Below, piece by piece: positions 1 to 5,735 of a stretch of 5,864 bases of DNA. The position numbers and the translations under genes are program-made. Numbering within the stretch: position 1 is the stretch's first letter; every line of letters begins with the position of its first letter. The notes beneath the pieces were generated by a model, which worked only from the letters and a program-made list of their open reading frames with translations, had not been told where the DNA came from and did no database searches. Location of the stretch: NCBI GenBank assembly GCA_030613745.1, contig JAUWLK010000178.1:1-5864 (forward strand), given 5' to 3'. Source of the stretch: Flavobacteriaceae bacterium. Its GTDB lineage: Bacteria > Bacteroidota > Bacteroidia > Flavobacteriales > Flavobacteriaceae.

Positions 1-32
1 GCGTAAAAATAACCTAATCTATATTATTTTAA

Positions 33-40
33 TAATTTTG
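33..40 (+). promoter_or_regulatory. Candidate -7 promoter box for the radical SAM gene
   Basis: TAATTTTG matches the Bacteroidota sigma factor -7 consensus TAnnTTTG. It sits 14 bases before the first ATG, so any transcript would have a very short leader. No TTTG-like -33 element lies about 20 bases upstream, where the sequence is AT-only. The box overlaps a small inverted repeat (35-40 with 46-51, 6 bp stem, 5-base loop), which may be chance in such AT-rich DNA. Assignment is by motif match only. Confidence 0.35.
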
Positions 41-54
41 TTTTACAAAATCTT

Positions 55-1008
55 ATGATGAATTTTACAGGAAAACGATACTTAGACTACTCTTCTTTTA
101 TCAAATTAACTTTTGGAGAAAGAGTGCAAAAAATATCATTAGATATTGGGTTTTCCTGTCCTAATAGAGATGGTTCAAAAGGTTATGGAGGTTGTACTTA
201 TTGTAATAATGATACTTTTAATCCTGATTATTGTGAGCCATCAAAAAGTGTAAAACAACAATTAGAAGAAGGTATTACTTTTTTCTCTAAAAAATACAAA
301 TCACAACAATATTTAGCTTATTTTCAAGCATATACAAATACTTATGCTGATTTTCAATCACTTAAAAAATTTTATGAAGAGGCTTTAAGTGTACCAAATG
401 TTATTGGCTTGGTTATAGGTACCCGTCCCGATTGTATTACAGAAGAATTAATTGATTACTTATCTTCCTTGTCAAAAAAATATTTTATTTCTCTTGAATT
501 TGGTGTTGAAAGCACTATAAACAGAACCTTATTAAAAGTAAACCGATGTCATACTTTTGAAGAAACAGTTCAAGCGTTTGAGCAATGTAAAAACAAAGAT
601 TTTCATTTAGGAGCTCATTTGATATTAGGCTTACCCGGAGAAACAAAACAGGAATTATTAAATCACGCTATAAAAATTTCTAAACTACCCATTGATACTT
701 TAAAACTACATCATTTACAAATTGTAAAACAGTCGGCAATGGCAATACAATACAAACGAAATCCTGAAAATTTCAATTTATTTACTTCTAAAAGTTATAT
801 TGATTTTATTACAGATTTTATAGGGTTTTTACGCCAAGACATTATTATTGAACGATTTGCAAGTGAAGCTCCTCCAAAGTTATTAATTGCACCAAAATGG
901 AATAAACTTAAAAACTTTGAAATTGTAGCAAAAATTGATAAAAAACTTATAGAAAAAAACATCTGGCAAGGAAAATTTTATAAACAAGATGTCTTGTTGA
1001 AAAATTAA
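55..1008 (+). CDS. Radical SAM protein, TIGR01212 family (E. coli YhcC-like)
   Basis: This 317-residue protein is a radical SAM enzyme of the TIGR01212 family, whose E. coli member is YhcC (about 310 residues). Such enzymes use a [4Fe-4S] cluster to cleave S-adenosylmethionine and start radical chemistry; as far as I know the substrate of this family is not established, so none is assigned. The cluster ligands are visible as C35, C47 and C50, in the family's C-x11-C-x2-C arrangement with CPNRDG at 35-40, rather than the usual CxxxCxxC. Further conserved segments are GTRPDC (122-127), LEFGVES (147-153) and GLPGET (192-197), as expected along a radical SAM barrel. Two adjacent ATG codons (55 and 58) open the frame. 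Neither has a clear ribosome binding site and the choice changes one residue. No membrane segment or signal peptide is seen, so it is probably cytoplasmic. It is followed by a 152-base spacer and is probably a single-gene unit. Confidence 0.93.
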   Translation: MMNFTGKRYLDYSSFIKLTFGERVQKISLDIGFSCPNRDGSKGYGGCTYCNNDTFNPDYCEPSKSVKQQLEEGITFFSKKYKSQQYLAYFQAYTNTYADFQSLKKFYEEALSVPNVIGLVIGTRPDCITEELIDYLSSLSKKYFISLEFGVESTINRTLLKVNRCHTFEETVQAFEQCKNKDFHLGAHLILGLPGETKQELLNHAIKISKLPIDTLKLHHLQIVKQSAMAIQYKRNPENFNLFTSKSYIDFITDFIGFLRQDIIIERFASEAPPKLLIAPKWNKLKNFEIVAKIDKKLIEKNIWQGKFYKQDVLLKN

Positions 1009-1012
1009 TTTG

Positions 1013-1049
1013 TATGTTTAAAGTATGAGAGCTGTTATAACTAAACATA
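1013..1049. repeat. Imperfect inverted repeat after the radical SAM gene
   Basis: TATGTTTA at 1013-1020 is exactly complementary to TAAACATA at 1042-1049, with a 21-base loop that can add a short inner TAT/ATA pairing (1024-1026 with 1037-1039). It starts five bases after the stop codon. It is AT-rich, has a large loop and lacks a following T-run, so it is a poor intrinsic terminator, though position would suit a transcript 3' end. The remainder of the spacer to 1160 contains a GC-richer patch at 1061-1080 and otherwise AT-rich sequence without a recognisable promoter. Confidence 0.3.
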
Positions 1050-1160
1050 TATCTGAAATGCCTTGGGTTTTGATTCCCGGTTTATAGTATATCCGCATAT
1101 TCTTTAGCTTATTAAATTACTTTTTTTATCATTAATTTTCATTTTAAATTCTATAAATAT

Positions 1161-2300
1161 ATGAGCAATATTATCGTTTTAGGTACTGGTATGGTAGGCA
1201 GTGCAATGGCAGTTGATTTAGCAAAAAAACATCAAGTTACATCATCTGATTTTAGTTTAAAACCCTTAGAAAAAATTAAATCTAAAAATCAAAATATCAA
1301 CACTTTACAAATTGATGTTACAAAAAAATTAGAATTGATAAGTACCCTACAAGCTTTTGATTTGGTAGTTTGTGCAGTACCAGGATTTTTAGGATTCAAT
1401 ACATTAAAAACTATTATTGAAGCCAAAAAGGATGTAGTTGATATTTCTTTTTTTCCTGAAAATGCATTAGAATTAAATAAATTGGCAAAACAGAATAATG
1501 TAACTGCTATTGTTGACTGTGGTGTTGCACCAGGTATGGGGAATATTATTTTAGGATATCACAATGAACAAATAAAAATTACCGATTTTGAATGCTTAGT
1601 AGGTGGTTTACCTAAAACTAAAAAATGGCCTTTTAATTATAAAGCTCCTTTTTCACCAATTGATGTAATTGAAGAATATACCCGCCCTGCGAGATATATT
1701 GAAAATGGTAAACTAATTATTCGGGAAGCACTTACTGATGTTGAATTGGTTGAATTTGATAAAGTTGGCACTTTGGAATCTTTTAATTCTGATGGATTGC
1801 GTTCATTAATTTTTACCATGCCTCATATACCAAATATGAAGGAAAAAACTTTACGATATCCCGGACATATTGAATATATTCAAGTATTGAAAAAAAGCGG
1901 TTTTTTTGATTCTAAAAAAATAGAAATTAATGGCACTAAAATATCTCCAATAGCTTTTACTAATAAAATTTTATTTAAGGAGTGGTTTTTAGAAGATAAT
2001 GAAGAAGAACTCACTATAATGAAAATTACTATAAAAGGCATAAATAAAAAAGGTGAAAATGAAGAAATTATCTATGATTTACACGATGAGTTTTGCCAAG
2101 AAACTCAAACTTCATCTATGGCAAGAACAACAGGTTATACTGCAACTGCAGCTGTTAATCTAGTCTTAAACAATTTATTTAATGAAAAAGGAGTTTTTCC
2201 ACCAGAGATGGTTGGTAAACATAAAGTTTGTTATGAATTTATCTTAAGTTACTTAAAAGACAGAAATGTTACTTACATTAAAACCTTAATAAATGCTTAA
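1161..2300 (+). CDS. Saccharopine dehydrogenase-family NAD(P)-dependent oxidoreductase
   Basis: This 379-residue protein belongs to the saccharopine dehydrogenase family, near the bacterial and archaeal members that include lysine 6-dehydrogenase. The N-terminal Rossmann fold shows G8-x-G10-x-x-G13 right after the first beta strand. An acidic D30 at the end of the second strand would favour NAD over NADP. Family hallmarks are DCGVAPG (119-125), GGLP (148-151), EEYTRPARY (171-179) and PNMKEKTLRYPGH (224-236), the last three in the C-terminal catalytic and dimerisation domain. The length fits the 380-residue class and nothing looks broken. Likely roles are lysine degradation (oxidising lysine or saccharopine to the aminoadipate semialdehyde level) or a related amino acid; the exact substrate cannot be read from the sequence. 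The ATG at 1161 leads directly into the Rossmann strand and has no clear Shine-Dalgarno. The stop lies two bases before tag, implying one operon. No recognisable promoter is visible upstream. Confidence 0.9.
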   Translation: MSNIIVLGTGMVGSAMAVDLAKKHQVTSSDFSLKPLEKIKSKNQNINTLQIDVTKKLELISTLQAFDLVVCAVPGFLGFNTLKTIIEAKKDVVDISFFPENALELNKLAKQNNVTAIVDCGVAPGMGNIILGYHNEQIKITDFECLVGGLPKTKKWPFNYKAPFSPIDVIEEYTRPARYIENGKLIIREALTDVELVEFDKVGTLESFNSDGLRSLIFTMPHIPNMKEKTLRYPGHIEYIQVLKKSGFFDSKKIEINGTKISPIAFTNKILFKEWFLEDNEEELTIMKITIKGINKKGENEEIIYDLHDEFCQETQTSSMARTTGYTATAAVNLVLNNLFNEKGVFPPEMVGKHKVCYEFILSYLKDRNVTYIKTLINA

Positions 2301-2302
2301 TT

Positions 2303-2866
2303 ATGAATAAAACCAGATGTTCTTGGTGTGGAGACGACCCTTTATATGTTACCTATCATGATGAAGAATGGGGTGTACCTGTTTATAATGATGACAAACT
2401 TTTTGAATTTTTAATTCTTGAAACATTTCAGGCAGGATTGAGTTGGATTACAGTTTTACGTAAACGAGAAAATTTTAGAATTGCTTTTGATAATTTTAAT
2501 TATCAAAAAATTGCTAAATACGATGATAATAAATTTGAAGAATTAATGAATAATGTCGGTATTATTCGCAATAAATTAAAAATAAAAGCCACCATAACCA
2601 ATGCCATTGCTTTTATGGAAATTAAAAAAGAATTTGGTTCATTTTCAAAATATATCTGGAGATTTACCAATAACAAACCCATAAACTATAACTGGGAAAA
2701 TCTGGAAGAAATTCCTGCAAAAACAGAACTTTCTGATAAACTTTCTAAAGATTTAAAAAAACATGGATTTAAGTTTGTTGGCTCAACAGTTATATATGCA
2801 CACATGCAAGCAACGGGTATGGTTAACGATCATATTACCAGTTGTTTTAGACATAAAGAAGTGTAA
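2303..2866 (+). CDS. tag: DNA-3-methyladenine glycosylase I
   Basis: This 187-residue protein is a full-length Tag, the same size as the E. coli enzyme. It excises 3-methyladenine from alkylated DNA as the first step of base excision repair. The zinc-binding set of E. coli Tag (C4, H17, H175, C179) is present here as C6, H19, H177 and C181. The base-pocket residues also align: Y18, W23, E40 (E. coli E38) and W48 within QAGLSWITVL (43-52). KHGFKFVGSTV near 150-163 matches the conserved helix-hairpin-helix part of the family, and GMVNDH (172-177) closes the fold. An additional cysteine, C9, gives a CxxC at the N-terminus; several family members carry this and it need not bind metal. The start is two bases after the preceding stop, so translation is probably coupled to the oxidoreductase. 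The gene converges with the minus-strand gene downstream. The identification is secure. Confidence 0.97.
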   Translation: MNKTRCSWCGDDPLYVTYHDEEWGVPVYNDDKLFEFLILETFQAGLSWITVLRKRENFRIAFDNFNYQKIAKYDDNKFEELMNNVGIIRNKLKIKATITNAIAFMEIKKEFGSFSKYIWRFTNNKPINYNWENLEEIPAKTELSDKLSKDLKKHGFKFVGSTVIYAHMQATGMVNDHITSCFRHKEV

Positions 2867-2872
2867 AATGAC

Positions 2873-2896
2873 AGGACTTCACCTTGAGTGAAGCCT
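2873..2896. terminator. Hairpin 1 in the convergent spacer, candidate two-way terminator
   Basis: Seven bases after the tag stop, AGG plus CTTCAC (2873-2882, with A2876 bulged) pairs with GTGAAG plus CCT (2888-2896) around the loop CTTGA. This gives nine base pairs and is the most stable hairpin I see in any spacer of the window. The + strand lacks a good T-run after it. On the - strand it is followed by a sequence ending in TCATTTT, a weak U tract. Position between converging genes supports a terminator for one or both. Confidence 0.5.
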
Positions 2897-2917
2897 TGAC
2901 TAATTTATAATTAGTTA
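2897..2917. terminator. Hairpin 2 in the convergent spacer
   Basis: ACTAATT (2899-2905) is a perfect complement of AATTAGT (2909-2915) around a three-base TAT loop, extended by a G-T and a T-A pair at 2898/2916 and 2897/2917. It abuts hairpin 1 and ends 15 bases before the stop codon of the minus-strand gene. Being all A/T apart from one pair, it is weak. It may act with hairpin 1 as a terminator for the minus-strand gene, or be chance in AT-rich DNA. Confidence 0.35.
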
Positions 2918-2932
2918 ATTGATTTTGATTAT

Positions 2933-4027
2933 TCAGTTATTCTTAGAATCTTCAATTTCAAATGGATTTGGTCTTGGCGGCGGCGGCGGATCTGGTAGTT
3001 CTCTTACCTTTTCCACAGGTATATAAATTTCAGTTAATAAATCAGCAGGATTTGGTGTGCTATGTGGATTATTTACATACACTTCAAATGGCTCTCCAAT
3101 TTCAATCATATTATAATCACTAAGATTTGTAATTTCTTTCATTGCGGTTTCCCAAGCTTCTTTTGAATTTTCATAACCGCCTTTTAAAGTGGTTTTAAAA
3201 TATTTTCCACTCTCCATAAATCCAGATAAAATATCACTTCCTCTAGGTGTAATTACCCTTTCTGATACCAGATAACAAACTGAAAACATGGTTGTACCGT
3301 TTTCTTCATCATATTTATGATACAAAGTAAAAGGGCTTCCATTAGTTCGAATATTATTTTCCTTATTAAAACCATAAATCTTTAATAACAATAATGGATA
3401 CTTATCCTCTATTTCATCAATTTTGCAAGAAGTTGTTGTATATAAATAATAACCACCACTATAATCTACCACTCCATTTGTTTTAATACTATAAACTTTT
3501 ATGTCTCTTTGAATATTTTCATCTAAAAGTTCTAATCCCCTTTCTTCCATAGGTCCGATTTGCTCTCCCATACCACTTGCCATAAAACGGGTGAAAAATC
3601 CCATTTCACCTTTCATTCCCCAAGTTAAATTGGTACCTTTTTCTACTTTTTCCAAAATCCAATACACATCTGATCTCATATCTCCAAAAGGAGTTTTAAA
3701 AATAATTTCCTGATCTAAACTTTTAGGTTTTTCTACTTTTAAAGTATTCATAATACCACTTCCTTCTTTTCCCGTCCATGAGTATGAACCTCCTTCACCA
3801 ACAGTATTTTCAGCATAAACAGCCTCAATTGTAGGATCTTCTTCATACCATGGCCCCCAGTCTTTCCAATTTTTATAATCGTTTAACTCATCAAAAACCA
3901 CTTCTGGTTGAGCCTTGATAATTCTTGATCTTTGCACATCATAATTACCATCTAAAGTTGCTAAATAAATCGCACCTACAACAATTAAAATTAATATCAG
4001 AATTAAAATATATTTTAAAATTTTCAT
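2933..4027 (-). CDS. Membrane-anchored SRPBCC-domain protein with C-terminal GyrI-like domain
   Basis: The 364-residue product starts with a strongly hydrophobic Leu/Ile-rich helix (about 6-25) preceded by K2 and K5. This is either a membrane anchor or an uncleaved signal segment; no lipobox cysteine is present. Residues of about 30-175 look like an SRPBCC (START/Bet v1-like) domain of the polyketide cyclase type found widely in Bacteroidota: an opening strand, then a helix ending in YKNWKDWGPW (51-60), then glycine-rich strands and a long C-terminal helix. Residues of about 180-342 resemble a GyrI-like small-molecule-binding domain, with IGEPFEVYV and TEIYIPVE near its end. The tail is proline-rich (345-355, five consecutive prolines) and then acidic and polar. 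Both folds usually enclose hydrophobic ligands, so a role in binding a small molecule at the membrane is a reasonable inference, but no ligand or reaction can be named. It stands alone on the minus strand, converging with tag and diverging from rsgA. Confidence 0.82.
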   Translation of the reverse strand: MKILKYILILILILIVVGAIYLATLDGNYDVQRSRIIKAQPEVVFDELNDYKNWKDWGPWYEEDPTIEAVYAENTVGEGGSYSWTGKEGSGIMNTLKVEKPKSLDQEIIFKTPFGDMRSDVYWILEKVEKGTNLTWGMKGEMGFFTRFMASGMGEQIGPMEERGLELLDENIQRDIKVYSIKTNGVVDYSGGYYLYTTTSCKIDEIEDKYPLLLLKIYGFNKENNIRTNGSPFTLYHKYDEENGTTMFSVCYLVSERVITPRGSDILSGFMESGKYFKTTLKGGYENSKEAWETAMKEITNLSDYNMIEIGEPFEVYVNNPHSTPNPADLLTEIYIPVEKVRELPDPPPPPRPNPFEIEDSKNN

Positions 4028-4055
4028 ATGAGTGAGAATTTGGTTATTAATGAAT

Positions 4056-4063
4056 CAAATATA
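4056..4063 (-). promoter_or_regulatory. Candidate -7 promoter box for the SRPBCC/GyrI-like gene
   Basis: Read on the minus strand this is TATATTTG, an exact match to the Bacteroidota -7 consensus TAnnTTTG, 28 bases before the ATG at 4027. No TTTG is found at the expected -33 distance, where the sequence is A/T only. It lies in the divergent spacer shared with rsgA. Confidence 0.5.
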
Positions 4064-4116
4064 GGTAAATTAAAATAATCATTTAATTTAAAAGATATTT
4101 TAATTAATATCAATTC

Positions 4117-4148
4117 TTTGGTCAATAATAGGTTTTTAGCTAAATTTG
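4117..4148 (+). promoter_or_regulatory. Consensus Bacteroidota promoter for rsgA
   Basis: TTTG at 4117-4120 (the -33 element) and TAAATTTG at 4141-4148 (the -7 element, consensus TAnnTTTG) are separated by 20 bases, close to the spacing described for Bacteroides and Flavobacterium promoters. Transcription would begin near 4153-4156, giving a leader of about 25 bases before the rsgA ATG at 4181. This is the only site in the window with both elements at a good distance. Confidence 0.7.
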
Positions 4149-4180
4149 AAATTAATTTTTTAAATTTTTATCATTAAGAA

Positions 4181-5119
4181 ATGACTGGTGTTATAATTAA
4201 ATCAACGGGTAGTTGGTATCTTGTTAGAACTGAAGATCACCAACAATTCCAATGTAGAATTAGAGGTAAATTCCGTATAAAAGGAATTAAAAGCACTAAT
4301 CCTTTGACCGTTGGTGACCATGTGGATTTTGATCTCGAAAAAAAAAGTAATACTGGTATAATTACAAATATTCACGATAGAAAGAATTATATAATTCGCA
4401 AATCAGTTAAACTATCAAAACAAACACATATCATTGCTGCTAATATTGATTGTGCTTTTTTATTAATAACAATTGATAGTCCTCCCACTTTACCTTCATT
4501 TATTGATCGGTTTTTAGCAACTACCGAAGCATATCATATTGAAGCCATTTTATTATTTAATAAAATAGACATCTATGATGAAAATCAAAATTTACAAAAA
4601 AATAAACTTCTAAAAATTTATTCTGATATTGGTTATCAATGCATTGAAATTTCAGTAACTAAAAATATCAACATTAATAAGGTTAAGAATTTAATGAAAG
4701 ATAAAGTGAGTATGATTTCTGGTCATTCAGGTGTTGGAAAATCTTCATTAATAAATACTATAGCTCCTAGTTTAAATTTAAAAATAGCTGAAATTTCTAC
4801 ACAACACAAACAAGGTCAACACACTACTACTTTTGCTGAAATGTTTGCTCTTCCATTTGGCGGATATATTATTGACACTCCTGGAATTAAGGGTTTTGGA
4901 GTTGTAGATTTTAAACAACAGGAAATTGGAGATTATTTTCGTGAATTTTTTGTCTTAAAAAATAAATGTAAATTCAACAACTGTTTACATGTTAATGAGC
5001 CAAATTGTGCAGTTAAAGAGGCTTTAGAAAAAGGAAATATTGCTCCATCCAGATATAAAAGTTACCTCCAATTGCTTGCCGGCGAAGATGAAAATTACAG
5101 AATAAATATTTATGAGTAA
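4181..5119 (+). CDS. rsgA: Ribosome small subunit-dependent GTPase RsgA
   Basis: This 312-residue protein is RsgA (YjeQ), a circularly permuted GTPase that binds the 30S subunit late in its assembly, checks the decoding region and helps release RbfA. The N-terminal OB-fold spans about residues 1-65, including the conserved VGDHV (44-48). The permuted motif order is clear: G4 NKID (127-130) comes before G1 GHSGVGKS (181-188), then G2 around H214-T217, then G3 DTPG (232-235). The C-terminal zinc-binding element is intact, with C263, C268, H270 and C276 in the typical C-x4-C-x-H-x5-C spacing. Length and domain content are normal for the family. The ATG at 4181 begins directly at the OB-fold, and a consensus promoter lies 33 bases upstream. 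The protein should be cytoplasmic and ribosome-associated. dtd follows after 126 bases in the same orientation. Confidence 0.98.
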   Translation: MTGVIIKSTGSWYLVRTEDHQQFQCRIRGKFRIKGIKSTNPLTVGDHVDFDLEKKSNTGIITNIHDRKNYIIRKSVKLSKQTHIIAANIDCAFLLITIDSPPTLPSFIDRFLATTEAYHIEAILLFNKIDIYDENQNLQKNKLLKIYSDIGYQCIEISVTKNININKVKNLMKDKVSMISGHSGVGKSSLINTIAPSLNLKIAEISTQHKQGQHTTTFAEMFALPFGGYIIDTPGIKGFGVVDFKQQEIGDYFREFFVLKNKCKFNNCLHVNEPNCAVKEALEKGNIAPSRYKSYLQLLAGEDENYRINIYE

Positions 5120-5156
5120 TTTTTTTAAATATTTTTAGGGTTTTATAACAAATGTC

Positions 5157-5187
5157 ATTTTTTATTTCATTTTTTTTCTTTTTTTTT
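5157..5187 (+). repeat. T-rich tract between rsgA and dtd
   Basis: This 31-base stretch is almost entirely T, ending with T8 (5170-5177), one C, then T9 (5179-5187). It lies 38 bases after the rsgA stop and upstream of the candidate dtd promoter box. No GC-rich hairpin precedes it, so it is not a classical intrinsic terminator. It may supply a curved or UP-like upstream region, or contribute to rsgA transcript ending. The T-runs could be prone to slippage. Confidence 0.6.
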
Positions 5188-5214
5188 GAAAAACCAAAAT
5201 ATCTCTCCCAAATT

Positions 5215-5222
5215 TACATTTG
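5215..5222 (+). promoter_or_regulatory. Candidate -7 promoter box for dtd
   Basis: TACATTTG matches the TAnnTTTG consensus and ends 23 bases before the dtd ATG. The nearest upstream TTTG (5185-5188, end of the T-rich tract) is 26 bases away, longer than the usual spacing near 20, so the -33 contact would be weak. It suggests dtd has its own transcript start in addition to possible read-through from rsgA. Confidence 0.45.
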
Positions 5223-5245
5223 ATTTAAATATCAATATTATATAA

Positions 5246-5698
5246 ATGAAAACAATATTACAAAGAGTTGAGTATGCTTCTGTTCTAGTTAATGGAAAAG
5301 CTGTAAGTAAAATATCAAACGGAATACTAATTTTATTGGGTATTACTAATGAAGATACAAAAGAAGACATTGTATGGCTATCCAAAAAAATAGCAAATCT
5401 CCGCATTTTTGATGATGAAAATTCTGTAATGAATAAATCTCTTATTGATATAAATGGAGATGCTATAATTGTAAGTCAATTTACATTAATGGCAAGTACA
5501 AAAAAAGGAAACCGACCATCATACATAAAAGCGGCAAAACCTGAAATTGCTATTCCTATTTATAATGATTTTGTGCAACAATTTGAAATTGATTTAGGCA
5601 AAAAAGTTGGTACTGGTATTTTTGGAGCTGAAATGAAAATTGAACTCTTAAATGATGGTCCTGTTACTATAATAATTGACACAAAAAATAAATACTAA
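5246..5698 (+). CDS. dtd: D-aminoacyl-tRNA deacylase
   Basis: This 150-residue protein is a complete DTD (formerly D-Tyr-tRNA(Tyr) deacylase), which hydrolyses D-amino acids, and glycine mischarged on tRNA(Ala), from tRNA. It therefore guards translation fidelity in the cytoplasm, acting as a homodimer. The N-terminus MKTILQRV with A11-S12 is typical. The two signature motifs that form the active site across the dimer are present: SQFTL (77-81, with T80) and NDGPVT (136-141, holding the Gly-cisPro pair G138-P139). Other conserved segments are GNRPSY (88-93) and GIFGAEM (124-130). Family length is about 145-150, so it is intact. The ATG at 5246 gives the canonical N-terminus; no Shine-Dalgarno is visible. 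It follows rsgA and precedes a secreted-protein gene by 37 bases. Confidence 0.98.
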   Translation: MKTILQRVEYASVLVNGKAVSKISNGILILLGITNEDTKEDIVWLSKKIANLRIFDDENSVMNKSLIDINGDAIIVSQFTLMASTKKGNRPSYIKAAKPEIAIPIYNDFVQQFEIDLGKKVGTGIFGAEMKIELLNDGPVTIIIDTKNKY

Positions 5699-5735
5699 AA
5701 TATAAATTATTCCGTTTTATAAAAAATATAATTGC

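Noticed and set aside
35..51. 6 bp inverted repeat (ATTTTG/CAAAAT) just before the radical SAM start
   Set aside because: All but one pair is A-T and it is expected by chance in such AT-rich sequence. The overlapping promoter box explains part of it.
1..54. End of an upstream gene (possible TAA at 4-6)
   Set aside because: Only one codon would precede the stop within the window, which is not enough to support a gene.
1053..1107. Complete tRNA gene
   Set aside because: Only the T-arm-like piece is present. I find no matching acceptor stem and no anticodon stem with a seven-base loop at the right distance.
1637..1819. 60-codon open frame on the minus strand
   Set aside because: It lies wholly inside the oxidoreductase gene, antisense to its conserved C-terminal domain, and its product has no recognisable motif.
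5167..5406. 79-codon open frame on the minus strand
   Set aside because: It overlaps the 5' half of dtd and ends in a lysine/phenylalanine run produced by the T-rich spacer. No family resemblance is seen.
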